Origin: Haloplanus sp.
GTDB lineage: Archaea > Halobacteriota > Halobacteria > Halobacteriales > Haloferacaceae
NCBI RefSeq assembly: GCF_028275055.1
Contig: NZ_JAQCNJ010000023.1
Location: forward strand, 1 to 44,022
Direction: 5' to 3'
DNA: 44,022 nt
Shown: positions 7,216-15,729 of the stretch, one piece after another
Layout: the number at the start of each line of letters is the position of its first letter
Position numbering within the stretch: the stretch's first letter is position 1
Position numbers and translations under genes: made by a program
Notes under the pieces: generated by a model
Told to the model about the DNA's origin: nothing
Database searches by the model: none
The model's input: only the letters and a program-made list of their open reading frames with translations

Positions 7216-8370
7216 ATGAGGGTACGGCGAACGCTCAAACTCGGGGGTGAGGTGCTCGCCATCGTTCTCGTCGCCGCACTCATCGCCGGCCAGATTCTCG
7301 GATATCCCGTGTTGCTTGGATTCGTCGAAACCGGGAGCATGGAACCGACACTCGACCCCGGCGACGGGTTCGTGGCGATTCCGGCTGCCATCGACGGCGA
7401 TGTCGAAGAGGGCGACGTGGTCGTTTTCCGCGCCGAGCAGATCCAAGGTGGGGGGCTGACCACACACCGCGTCGTCGGGGAGACGGATCGGGGGTACGTT
7501 ACCCGCGGCGACGCCAACCCCTTCACCGACCAGGACGGCGGCGAACCGCCGGTCAAGAACGCACAGATCGTCGCCAAGGCGTGGCAGGTCGGCGGCGGTG
7601 TCGTCGTTATTCCACACCTTGGAACCGCGCTGATCGGCGTCCAAACCGCCATCACCGACACCCAACGCGTGGTCGCGTCGGTGACCGGGAGTCGGGCGTT
7701 GCTCGGCACGCAGGGGCTGACGTATCTGTTGCTCGCGCTCTCGGTGGCGTTGTACATCTTCGATCTGTTCGCGAGCGACGGGGATCGCGACCGGTCGCGG
7801 TCGCGGGACCGCGACGAGGGTATTTCGATGCGGCTTATTATCGGCGGTCTGGCGGCGCTGGTGGTCGTCACCGCGACGGCGGCGATGGTCGCCCCTGCGG
7901 GAACCCAGGAGTTCGGTGTCGTGAGTGCGGAGTTCGACTCGGAGAACCCGACCGTGATCAGACAGGGCGAGTCCGGGTCGATCACCTATCGCGTCCCCAA
8001 CGGCGGTCTGGTTCCGGTCGTCGTCTATCTCTCCCCGGAGAGCGAGGGGGTGACCACGGAACCGGAGCGGTTGTACGTCCCCGGCCAGTCGGCGGAGAAC
8101 GCGACGCTCACATTTTCTGCTCCACCGGAAACGGGGTTCTATCGCCGATACGTCGGCGAATACCGGTATCTCGCGATCCTACCGGCGTCGGTGATCGACG
8201 CCTCATACCGCGTCCATCCGTGGCTCCCGATCCTCATCATCGACGCCGTTATGGGCATCCCGTTCTACGTTTTCGGCATGTTCCTCGTGGGGACCGGGCA
8301 ACTTCGGTCCCGGTCCCGTGCCCGCGACAGTGTCTCGACGGTTCGCCGACTGCTGAACCGATACGGCTGA
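7216..8370 (+). CDS. Signal peptidase I, archaeal Ser-His type, with extra C-terminal domain
   Basis: A 384-residue protein. The N-terminal helix (residues ~11-35) is followed by the catalytic Ser41 in ETGSMEPTL, then GDVVVF, His84 in TTHRVV and Asp99 in TRGDAN. This is the Ser-His arrangement of archaeal, ER and SipW-type enzymes rather than Ser-Lys. Further helices lie around 165-185 and 205-225, then a beta-rich extracytoplasmic domain (YRVPNGGLVPVVVYLSPES) and a final helix near 335-360. It is about twice the size of a minimal archaeal signal peptidase, the second half being an added membrane/Ig-like domain. Clustered with TasA-like genes, it parallels bacterial SipW beside tasA/yqxM, so a dedicated processing role is inferred. 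Confidence 0.88.
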   Translation: MRVRRTLKLGGEVLAIVLVAALIAGQILGYPVLLGFVETGSMEPTLDPGDGFVAIPAAIDGDVEEGDVVVFRAEQIQGGGLTTHRVVGETDRGYVTRGDANPFTDQDGGEPPVKNAQIVAKAWQVGGGVVVIPHLGTALIGVQTAITDTQRVVASVTGSRALLGTQGLTYLLLALSVALYIFDLFASDGDRDRSRSRDRDEGISMRLIIGGLAALVVVTATAAMVAPAGTQEFGVVSAEFDSENPTVIRQGESGSITYRVPNGGLVPVVVYLSPESEGVTTEPERLYVPGQSAENATLTFSAPPETGFYRRYVGEYRYLAILPASVIDASYRVHPWLPILIIDAVMGIPFYVFGMFLVGTGQLRSRSRARDSVSTVRRLLNRYG

Positions 8371-8425
8371 CCGCGGGAGTGTGTTCCTCAAGATTCTTGT
8401 ACCGGAATACGAAAAGTAGTATCAC

Positions 8426-9664
8426 ATGTCACGGGAGTGGGGGGTGCGCGGTCGGATACTGCTGGGGCGATGGTTCGCCGCCGTGTTGTTGCTCGCGGTG
8501 GTCGTGGCCACACTCGGGGGCTACGCCACCTACACCGCGTACGAGTCCCCCGGAACGACAACGGAACAGCGGCAGGTATCGTCGTGGGAGGCAACCGGGA
8601 CATACGACGTGAGCGCGAGGGTGAGCGAACCGAACCCGTTGTACCCGGTCGACACCCAACTCGATGATCAACCGGCGTACTTCCTGTCGATAAGCCCGGT
8701 CGCCAGAGGGACGTTCGGGTTCGGGTATCAGGCGACCAACGGCGGAGATGTCGACGTGACGATCCAGCAGACGCTCGTCCTCCGGTCTGTCGATACACAA
8801 CAGACCGAGAACGGCGAGATGACCGTCGAGTACTGGCGGCTCACGGAACCGCTCGGTACCGAACGAGCGGCGGGTGTCAGTTCCGGTGAATCGGTCGAAC
8901 GCTCCTTCGAGCGAAACATCAGCGCGACGGCCGATCGGATGTCGACCGTCTCCGCGCAACTCGGCGGGACACCCGGCACGACGGAGATGCTCATCGTCTC
9001 GACCGTCGAGTTTCAAGGGACGGTCAACGGCAAGGAGGTCGACCGGACGACCACCTACCGTCTACCCATCGAGGTCGGTTCGACGACATACCGGCCTGGC
9101 TCGGTCGCCGGCGAGAATCCCGACGGATCGACGACCGAACTGGTCACCAGACAACGGACGTACGGCCCGCTCTACCGGATCGGCGGGCCTGTGGCGTTGT
9201 TGATCGGGCTGGTTGGCGTGGGTGCACTCGCCTACGGCCGGTACGACGGCCGCTTTGCCGTCTCCGAGGCCGAACGGGCGGCGCTCGAGTTCGAGTCGAC
9301 CCGCGAGGAGTTCGACGACTGGATCACGACCGCCCGTCTCCCGGAGGCCATCCGTGCCCGCCCCCGCGTTGAGGTCGAGTCGCTCGACGGACTGGTCGAC
9401 ACCGCCATCGACGTCGACGCTCGGGTGTTCGAGACACCGGAGCGAGACGCCTTCTACGTCGCCGACGACGGACTGTTGTACGCGTACGAACCCCCGACGG
9501 CGGGGTTGGACGGGATGCTCGGAGGCGATGCCGATTCGGATACCGAGACCGATCCGGATGCAGACGGCAACGGCGGAGACGACGCGGCCGACGGCGGGCG
9601 TTCTCCGGAGATAAATCTAGACCCCGACGCGGGCCCGGACGTGGACACAGACGACGACTCCTGA
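8426..9664 (+). CDS. DUF5305-type membrane protein
   Basis: A 412-residue protein with an N-terminal transmembrane helix (LLGRWFAAVLLLAVVVATLGGYATYTAY), a long beta-rich outer domain (about 45-235), a second helix (RIGGPVALLIGLVGVGALAYGRY) and a cytoplasmic region (ALEFESTREEFDDWITTARLP, then DVDARVFETPERDAFYVADDGLLYAYEPP). The order helix-ectodomain-helix-DUF5305 C-terminal segment agrees with haloarchaeal proteins found next to signal peptidase I. It ends in an acidic D/G-rich tail. It follows the signal peptidase by 55 bp and likely works with it, but no activity is known. The family name is recalled, not searched. Confidence 0.75.
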   Translation: MSREWGVRGRILLGRWFAAVLLLAVVVATLGGYATYTAYESPGTTTEQRQVSSWEATGTYDVSARVSEPNPLYPVDTQLDDQPAYFLSISPVARGTFGFGYQATNGGDVDVTIQQTLVLRSVDTQQTENGEMTVEYWRLTEPLGTERAAGVSSGESVERSFERNISATADRMSTVSAQLGGTPGTTEMLIVSTVEFQGTVNGKEVDRTTTYRLPIEVGSTTYRPGSVAGENPDGSTTELVTRQRTYGPLYRIGGPVALLIGLVGVGALAYGRYDGRFAVSEAERAALEFESTREEFDDWITTARLPEAIRARPRVEVESLDGLVDTAIDVDARVFETPERDAFYVADDGLLYAYEPPTAGLDGMLGGDADSDTETDPDADGNGGDDAADGGRSPEINLDPDAGPDVDTDDDS

Positions 9665-9714
9665 CAGCGGACGGGGGCGAAAGGGGTTTGGTCCTTACCT
9701 CCGTGGTAGTGGAT

Positions 9715-11505
9715 ATGTCCGACCTCGGCGATTTCACGGAGATGTCGGCCGACGATCCCGACGACGACGGTGACGGCGATTCGTCGGGCGCCTCGACAGT
9801 CGACGACTTCGAGACCTACGACGTCTCGCCGGCGGGGAGCGACCGTGGCCTCGGCTCAATCTCCGTCTCGAAAGGGCTCCGGGTCGCCGAGGACGGCGAC
9901 GACACGGCGCTCAAGGCCTTCGTGACCAGCGACAACCGGGAGTCGGTCCGCCTCGGCAAGTACGTGATCGTCCCCTACCCGGACGACGAGACGTTGTTCT
10001 GCCGGATCACCGCCTTGGAGTACGCCCAGGAGTTCGAAGCCGACGACGCGACCGAGATTCACGCCCGCCGTGCGATGCGCCGGGACGACTTTGCGGAACG
10101 GGACTACAAGTTCGTCGCGACGCTTGATCCCGTGGCCGTTCTTTTCACCGAGGGCGACGAGTTGAAACGGCGGCTGACCGACCGCGTTCCGAAACCCGGA
10201 TCGGTCGTCAGCGAGGCGACCGACGCGAGTCAGATCAAGACGGGACTGGCCATCCCGGCCGAAGGGGTCTTTCTCGGTCACCTCTCGGTCGGCGGCGAGA
10301 CGGTGCGAACGGCGGCGACGCCGCCGACGATCGGCTACCGGTTGAAAGACGACTACGCCGACGGCGACCCACTCGTCTTCCGCCACACCCTCATTGCCGG
10401 TGGGACGGGGTCGGGGAAAACCCACGCCTCGAAGAACGTTCTTCGGCAGTATCTCGACTCCGCGTACGCGATGGACGACGGGCGGGAGGCCAAAACGGCC
10501 GTCGTCCAGTTCGACCCGCAGGACGAGTACGCCCAGATGCACGATGACAACCCCGAGTTGGACGACGCGGCCCGGCGGCGCCTCAACCGGCAGGGGATCA
10601 CCCACGGCGGCCACGACGACACCGTTGCCCTCGTGCCGGAGATCGGCGGAGCGTCCTACGGCGGCGGGACCCACCGCGCCGAGCAGGTTCCGTTCACTGT
10701 TCCGTTCCGAATGGTCGAGCGGCGGCCGTGGCTCGTCGCCGGCGCCAGCCTCAACGACAACCAGTATCAGGCGCTCGACTACCTTCTCTCCCAGTTTTTC
10801 GACGACTACGGCGACAACGCCACGTACGACGCGTTCACCACCTACCTCGACGACCCGACGCTCCGGGAGGAACTCGACGAGTCGGGGCGGGTCCACGAGG
10901 CGACGTTCGACGCCGTGCGCCGGCGGGCACTCGGTAGTGCCTTCTCCCGGGTGTTCGACCGCGACGCCCGGCCGGTGACCGACCTGGTCCACGAACTCGT
11001 CCGTCCCGGCGGGCTGACGGTCGTTCCCACGTACCACGTCACCGACACCCGGGCCACGGAGTTGGTGGTGCTCGCCGTCGCCAGCCTGCTCGTCGACGAG
11101 AAACTGTCGAACGACCCGGACCACGACCGGATCAAGGAGACGCCACTCGTGGTCGGGATGGACGAGGCACACAACTTTCTGACCGACGCCGAGAGCGTTC
11201 AAGCCCGGAAGGTGATCGGAAAGTTCACCGAGGCGGCAAAGCAGGGCCGCAAGGAGCGACTCGGCCTCTTTCTCATCACGCAGGATCCACAGGATATCGC
11301 CGACTCGGTGTTCAAGCAGGTGAACACGAAACTGGTGCTCAACCTGGGCGACGAAAACGCCATCAGCAGCGTGAACATCCCGCCGAAACTGGAGGACAAG
11401 GTGCCGTACATGGAAAAAGGGCAGATGGTGGTGTACTCGCCGGACAACTCCGAGCCGGTCGAGTTGACGGGGCTGTCGACCTGCGTGACCCGACACGGGG
11501 AGTAA
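9715..11505 (+). CDS. HerA-like ATP-binding protein (DUF87 helicase/translocase)
   Basis: A 596-residue protein. After an acidic N-terminal ~50 residues comes a HerA/HAS-barrel-like domain (KYVIVPYPDDETLFCRITALEY). The Walker A is AGGTGSGKTHASK at about residue 227-239, preceded by a hinge with FRHTLI. The Walker B is LVVGMDEAHNF at about 478-488, and the late motif LGLFLITQDPQDI is typical of HerA. HerA proteins are hexameric DNA translocases that work with NurA in end resection, but this longer haloarchaeal paralogue lacks a neighbouring nurA or mre11/rad50 here. ATG 9715 (MSDLGDFTEM) was preferred to a TTG 27 bp upstream. Function beyond a DNA-translocating ATPase is inference. Confidence 0.85.
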   Translation: MSDLGDFTEMSADDPDDDGDGDSSGASTVDDFETYDVSPAGSDRGLGSISVSKGLRVAEDGDDTALKAFVTSDNRESVRLGKYVIVPYPDDETLFCRITALEYAQEFEADDATEIHARRAMRRDDFAERDYKFVATLDPVAVLFTEGDELKRRLTDRVPKPGSVVSEATDASQIKTGLAIPAEGVFLGHLSVGGETVRTAATPPTIGYRLKDDYADGDPLVFRHTLIAGGTGSGKTHASKNVLRQYLDSAYAMDDGREAKTAVVQFDPQDEYAQMHDDNPELDDAARRRLNRQGITHGGHDDTVALVPEIGGASYGGGTHRAEQVPFTVPFRMVERRPWLVAGASLNDNQYQALDYLLSQFFDDYGDNATYDAFTTYLDDPTLREELDESGRVHEATFDAVRRRALGSAFSRVFDRDARPVTDLVHELVRPGGLTVVPTYHVTDTRATELVVLAVASLLVDEKLSNDPDHDRIKETPLVVGMDEAHNFLTDAESVQARKVIGKFTEAAKQGRKERLGLFLITQDPQDIADSVFKQVNTKLVLNLGDENAISSVNIPPKLEDKVPYMEKGQMVVYSPDNSEPVELTGLSTCVTRHGE

Positions 11506-11558
11506 GCGGTCGGGGGCCGAACCGCTACGGTTTTGCCCTCGTCGCCATACATACTCAT

Positions 11559-12620
11559 ATGTCACTGGAACCGGAGCGCCGGGCCTTTCTCGACCGACTG
11601 CTGGAGACACCGAGTCCATCGGGGTTCGAAACCCGGGGACAACGCGTCTGGCTCGACTACGTCGAGCCGTTCGCCGACGAGGTGTGGACGGACGACTACG
11701 GCAACGCGGTTGCCGCCTACGAGGGCGGCGAGACGGAACTCGCTCTCGCCGGTCACGCCGACGAAATCGGGTTTATGATCCGCCGGATCGACGACGACGG
11801 CTTTCTCCGCATCGGCGCCATCGGCGGCGCGGATCGGACGGTCTCGAAGGGACAACACGTGACCGTCCACGCCGACGATGCGGTCGCCGGTGTCGTCGGC
11901 CAGACCGCGATCCACCTGCGCGACACCGGGGAGGAGAGTTACGACGACATCGGCGACCAGTACGTCGATATCGGCGCGACCGATCGCGAGGAGGCAGAAT
12001 CGCTGGTGTCGGTCGGTGACCCGGTGACGTTCTCGACAACGGTCGAGAGCCTCCACGGGTCGCGGTTGGCGGCCCGCGGGATGGACAACCGGATCGGCGT
12101 CTGGGCCGCCGCCGAGGGGTTGCGCCGCGCGGTCGAGGCCGGCGTCGACGCCACCGTCTACGCCGTCAGCACGATCCAGGAGGAGGTCGGACTGCAGGGG
12201 GCGCGGATGGTGGGGACCGACCTCGCGCCCGACGCCGCGGTGGCGGTGGACGTGACCCACGCGACCGACTCGCCGGGCGTGCCGGGCAAGCGCCGGGGGC
12301 CGGTCGAACTCGGCGGCGGCCCAGTCATCTCGCGGGGGAGCGCCAACCACCCGACGCTCGTCGCGCTGGCACAGTCTGCTGCCGAGGACGCCGGCGTCGA
12401 CGTGCAGGCCCAGGCCTCGGGGAGTCGCACCGGCACCGACGCCGACGCCTTCTACACGTCGAGCGGCGGGACGCCGGCGCTGAACATCGGTCTCCCGAAC
12501 CGCTACATGCACACGCCGGTTGAGGTGATCGACGAGACGGACCTCCGCGATTTGGCGGCGTTGCTCGGGCGGTTGGCGGACCGAGCGGGCGGTGTCGACT
12601 CCTTTGCCGTCGACGTGTGA
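11559..12620 (+). CDS. M42-family metal aminopeptidase (tetrahedral aminopeptidase type)
   Basis: A 353-residue cytoplasmic enzyme with the full M42 pattern. TPSPSGFE opens the family; LAGHADEIGFMI carries the first metal His/Asp; GMDNRIGVW carries the bridging Asp; STIQEEVGLQGARM carries the catalytic Glu pair; VAVDVTHATD carries a metal Asp; NRYMHTPVEVID carries the last metal His. Members are dodecameric Zn/Co aminopeptidases or deblocking peptidases that clear peptides released by the proteasome. The length is normal and no residue is missing. It lies 53 bp after the HerA-like gene; I see no functional link. Confidence 0.9.
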   Translation: MSLEPERRAFLDRLLETPSPSGFETRGQRVWLDYVEPFADEVWTDDYGNAVAAYEGGETELALAGHADEIGFMIRRIDDDGFLRIGAIGGADRTVSKGQHVTVHADDAVAGVVGQTAIHLRDTGEESYDDIGDQYVDIGATDREEAESLVSVGDPVTFSTTVESLHGSRLAARGMDNRIGVWAAAEGLRRAVEAGVDATVYAVSTIQEEVGLQGARMVGTDLAPDAAVAVDVTHATDSPGVPGKRRGPVELGGGPVISRGSANHPTLVALAQSAAEDAGVDVQAQASGSRTGTDADAFYTSSGGTPALNIGLPNRYMHTPVEVIDETDLRDLAALLGRLADRAGGVDSFAVDV

Positions 12621-12660
12621 CCGCCCATGTGCCCGGAACACACCCGTGAGCCGAAAGAAA

Positions 12661-12669
12661 ACCGTTAAA
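12661..12669 (+). promoter_or_regulatory. TATA element of the L11 gene
   Basis: CCGTTAAAAG is centred about 28 bp upstream of the L11 ATG at 12694, so the transcript is probably leaderless. Confidence 0.45.
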
Positions 12670-12693
12670 AGTCGGCCACGGGTTTGGTTCGGT

Positions 12694-13182
12694 ATGGCTG
12701 GAACTATCGAGGTACTCGTCCCCGGCGGCGAGGCGACCCCCGGACCACCGCTTGGCCCGGAACTCGGCCCGACGCCGGTCGACGTGCAGGCCGTCGTGGC
12801 CGAAATCAACGACGAGACCGACGCGTTCGACGGCATGGAAGTGCCCGTCACCGTTGAGTACGACGACGACGGCTCCTTCGACATCGAGGTCGGTGTCCCG
12901 CCGACGGCCGAACTCATCAAAGACGAGGCCGGATTCGAGACGGGAAGCGGCGAACCCAAGGAGACGTTCGTTGCCGACCTCACCGTCGACCAGGTGCAGA
13001 AAATCGCCGAGCAGAAACGGTCCGACCTGCTCGCGTACGACCTGAAAAACGCCGCGAAGGAGGTCGTCGGTACCTGTGTGTCGCTGGGCGTCACCATCGA
13101 GGGCAACGACCCCCGGCAGTTCAAAGACCGGATCGACGACGGCGAGTACGACGACCAGTTCGCCGACGAAGCGGCGGCGTAG
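12694..13182 (+). CDS. rpl11: 50S ribosomal protein L11
   Basis: A 162-residue protein beginning MAGTIEVLVPGGEATPGPPLGPELGP, the L11 N-terminal domain with the conserved PGPPLGP. The C-terminal rRNA-binding domain includes DLTVDQVQKIAEQK and DLKNAAKEVVGTCVSLGVTIEG, followed by a short acidic tail typical of haloarchaea. It binds 23S rRNA at the GTPase-associated centre with L10 and L12. Unlike the usual L11-L1-L10-L12 grouping, six unrelated genes lie between it and L1. The start is supported by the TATA element 28 bp upstream. Confidence 0.97.
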   Translation: MAGTIEVLVPGGEATPGPPLGPELGPTPVDVQAVVAEINDETDAFDGMEVPVTVEYDDDGSFDIEVGVPPTAELIKDEAGFETGSGEPKETFVADLTVDQVQKIAEQKRSDLLAYDLKNAAKEVVGTCVSLGVTIEGNDPRQFKDRIDDGEYDDQFADEAAA

Positions 13183-13202
13183 GCCGAGCGACGCGGACCG
13201 CG

Positions 13203-13213
13203 GGGTTCTTTTT
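13203..13213 (+). terminator. Oligo-T terminator after L11
   Basis: GGGGTTCTTTTT follows the L11 stop by about 20 bp and precedes the next ATG by 24 bp. Confidence 0.4.
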
Positions 13214-13236
13214 CCCTTCGCCGCTAGCGGGGAAGC

Positions 13237-14565
13237 ATGACTGACTCGCCCGTCGTTCCCGAGAACACCATCCGTGCAACGGTCGGGGACAAGACGCTTC
13301 CGCGCATGGGTGTCATCGAACAGCGGTGGGACACCGACCCGATCCCGACCGATGAGGTCGAACGCCGGGCCGCGGCGGCGACCGAGGGGTTGGACCTCTC
13401 GGTCGCGCCGGATGGTGGTGAGGTCGCTATCGGCGTCGGCAGTCGCGGCATCGCCAATCTCGATGCCATCGTCCGTGGCGTCGTCGCCGGCGTCCGCGAA
13501 CGCGGGTACGACCCGTTCGTCTTCCCGGCGATGGGGAGTCACGGCGGTGCGACCGCCGAGGGACAACGCGAGAAACTGCACACCCTCGGTGTCACGGAGA
13601 CGCGCGTCGGCTGTGACATCCGCGCGACGATGGCCGTGGAGACGGTGGGCGAGACGCCCGACCGCGGCGTACCCGTGTTCGCCGACGCCAACGCCGTGGC
13701 GGCCGACGCCATCGTGATGGTCAACCGGATCAAACCCCACACGGATTTCAGCGGCGAGGTCGAGAGCGGCCTCTCGAAGATGCTTGTCATCGGTATGGGG
13801 AAACAGAAGGGGGCGAAGATGGCTCACGACTGGGCGGTCGACTGGAGCCTGCGGAACATGCTCCCCGAGATCACGAGCCAGTTGCTGGAGAACCTCCCGG
13901 TCGCCGGCGGGGTCGCCATCATCGAGGACGAACACGACGACACGATGCTTCTCGAAGGGGTTCCGGCCTCGGCGTTTCTCGACCGCGAACGGGAACTACT
14001 CGAGACCGCATACGACCGGATGCCGAAACTCCCCTTCGACGACCTCGACGTGTTGATCATCGACCGGATCGGCAAAGACGTGAGCGGGCAGGGGATGGAC
14101 ACGAACGTCACCGGGCGGCGACATTTCACGATCAACGAACCCGAACCGGAGTCACCGGCGATCAAGCGGATCTACCTCCGAGGGTTCACCGACCGGACAC
14201 ACGGCAACGCGATGGGGATGGGGCAGGCCGACCTCGTCCACGAAACCGTTTTCGAGGAACTGGAGCCGTCGAAGACGCTGATCAACGCCATCACCGCGAG
14301 CACCGTCCGAGGCGTCCGCCTGCCACCTGTCGTCGAGAACGACCGTGCGGGACTGCTCGGCGTTCTCGGGACCATCGGCCCGGTCGACGGACCGGACGCC
14401 CGCGTTCTGCGGGTAACCGACACGATGCGCTTGGAACGGTGTTACGCCTCCGAGCCGTTGCTCGAGGCCGCGCGTGACCGCGACGACCTGCGCGTGGTTG
14501 AGGCGGCCGAGAGCCTCACCTTCGACGACGACGGGGAGTTCGCCGCACGGTCGCCCGACCATTAA
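13237..14565 (+). CDS. LarA-superfamily (nickel-pincer cofactor) isomerase-like protein
   Basis: A 442-residue protein. The N-terminal half has GVGSRGIANLDAIVRGVV and FPAMGSHGGATAEGQ. The middle has MVNRIKPHTDFSGEVESG followed by GMGKQKGAKMAHDW, the signature of the DUF2088/Lar_N superfamily whose founder LarA is a lactate racemase using a nickel-pincer nucleotide. The His residues in IKPHTDF and MAHDW are candidate ligands or acid-base residues. The C-terminal domain carries IDRIGKDVSGQGMDTNVTGR. The substrate is unknown; the family racemises or epimerises 2-hydroxy acids and sugars acids. Cofactor genes larB/C/E are not in the window. It ends in convergent 4 bp overlap with the reductase gene. 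Confidence 0.75.
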   Translation: MTDSPVVPENTIRATVGDKTLPRMGVIEQRWDTDPIPTDEVERRAAAATEGLDLSVAPDGGEVAIGVGSRGIANLDAIVRGVVAGVRERGYDPFVFPAMGSHGGATAEGQREKLHTLGVTETRVGCDIRATMAVETVGETPDRGVPVFADANAVAADAIVMVNRIKPHTDFSGEVESGLSKMLVIGMGKQKGAKMAHDWAVDWSLRNMLPEITSQLLENLPVAGGVAIIEDEHDDTMLLEGVPASAFLDRERELLETAYDRMPKLPFDDLDVLIIDRIGKDVSGQGMDTNVTGRRHFTINEPEPESPAIKRIYLRGFTDRTHGNAMGMGQADLVHETVFEELEPSKTLINAITASTVRGVRLPPVVENDRAGLLGVLGTIGPVDGPDARVLRVTDTMRLERCYASEPLLEAARDRDDLRVVEAAESLTFDDDGEFAARSPDH

Positions 14566-15662
14566 AACGCGCGGTCGTACTGGGTCGGAACCTCGATCCC
14601 GTCGGCGTCGAGGCGGTTGAGCGCCTGCGCGGCGTGGAGCGCGAAGTACGGGTCACGGAGGTGTTCGCGCCCGACGATGGCGAGATCACCCCGTCCGTTG
14701 CGGATCAGGGCGTCGGCCTGTTCCGGCGTCGTGATGCCGCCGACCGTGCCGACGGCGATGTCCGCCGCCGAGTCCTGTCGCACCCGCCGGGCGTACCGTT
14801 CCTGATAGCCCGGTCCGGTCGACGGGATCCGCTGGTCGGGGTGGATCCCGCCCGCGCTCACGTCGATCAGGTCGACGCCGAGGGGCGCAAGATCATCGGT
14901 CAGGCGGACGGAGTCGCCGACGGTCCAGGACTCCCGGTCCGGGAGCCAGTCGGTCGCGGAGATCCGCACCGATAAAGGGTCGTCGTCCGGCCACTCCTCG
15001 CGGACGGCACTCGTCACCTCGCGGAGGACCCGGGTCCGGTTCTCGAAGCCGCCGCCGTAGGCGTCGGTCCGCTGGTTGGTCACCGGCGAGAGAAACTCGT
15101 GGAGAAGGTAGCCGTGGGCGGCGTGAATCTCGGCCACCCGAAAGCCGGCCTCGCGGGCGCGAACGGCGGCGTCCCGGAAGGCGTCGGTCACATCATCGAT
15201 GTCGTCGGTCGTCATCGCCCGGGTCGCCGTTCCACCGTCGTCGTACGGCCACGGACGGTCGCTCGGGGCCATCGCCTCCCAGCCCTCCTCGCCGGTGAGG
15301 GGATCACCACCCTCCCACGGTCGGGTCTTTGACGCCTTCCGGCCGGCGTGGGCGAGTTGGATGCCGGGAACGCTCCCTCGGTCGCTGATCGTGGACGTGA
15401 TCTCGGCGAGGGCGTCGACGTGGTCGTCGCTCCAGATTCCGAGGTCGTGAGGCGTGATCCGGCCGCGGGCCTCGACGGCCGTCGCCTCGGTCATGACGAG
15501 GCCGGCCCCGCCGACGGCCCGGCTGACGAGGTGCGTGTGATGCCAGTCCGTCGCGAGGCCGTCGCGGCCCTCACAGGAGTACTGACACATCGGCGACACC
15601 ATGACGCGGTTCGGAATCTCGGTACCACGCAGTTCGAGCGGTGTGAACAGGTCGGCTGACAC
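14562..15662 (-). CDS. NADH:flavin oxidoreductase, YqjM/old yellow enzyme family
   Basis: A FMN TIM-barrel protein of 366 residues from the GTG at 15662 (VSADLFTPLELRGTEIPNRV). It shows MVSPMCQYS with the YqjM-type redox-tuning Cys, LAHAGRK, AEIHAAHGYLLHEFLSP-NQR-DAYGG with the His-x-x-His pair that binds substrate carbonyls, and C-terminal GTVGGITTPEQ and AIVGREHLRDP for phosphate binding. Such enzymes reduce alpha,beta-unsaturated carbonyls with NAD(P)H. A GTG at 15749 would add 29 residues and overlap the ModE gene by 20 bp; I prefer 15662 because homologues start at xxxLFTPL and GGAG lies just upstream. It may be in one transcript with modE. Confidence 0.88.
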   Translation of the reverse strand: MSADLFTPLELRGTEIPNRVMVSPMCQYSCEGRDGLATDWHHTHLVSRAVGGAGLVMTEATAVEARGRITPHDLGIWSDDHVDALAEITSTISDRGSVPGIQLAHAGRKASKTRPWEGGDPLTGEEGWEAMAPSDRPWPYDDGGTATRAMTTDDIDDVTDAFRDAAVRAREAGFRVAEIHAAHGYLLHEFLSPVTNQRTDAYGGGFENRTRVLREVTSAVREEWPDDDPLSVRISATDWLPDRESWTVGDSVRLTDDLAPLGVDLIDVSAGGIHPDQRIPSTGPGYQERYARRVRQDSAADIAVGTVGGITTPEQADALIRNGRGDLAIVGREHLRDPYFALHAAQALNRLDADGIEVPTQYDRAF

Positions 15663-15729
15663 GTCTCCGCTTTCGATGTCCCGCTCGATACACCCACCGA
15701 AACCGGCGGGGCGTTCGGGTTTCGTCCCG

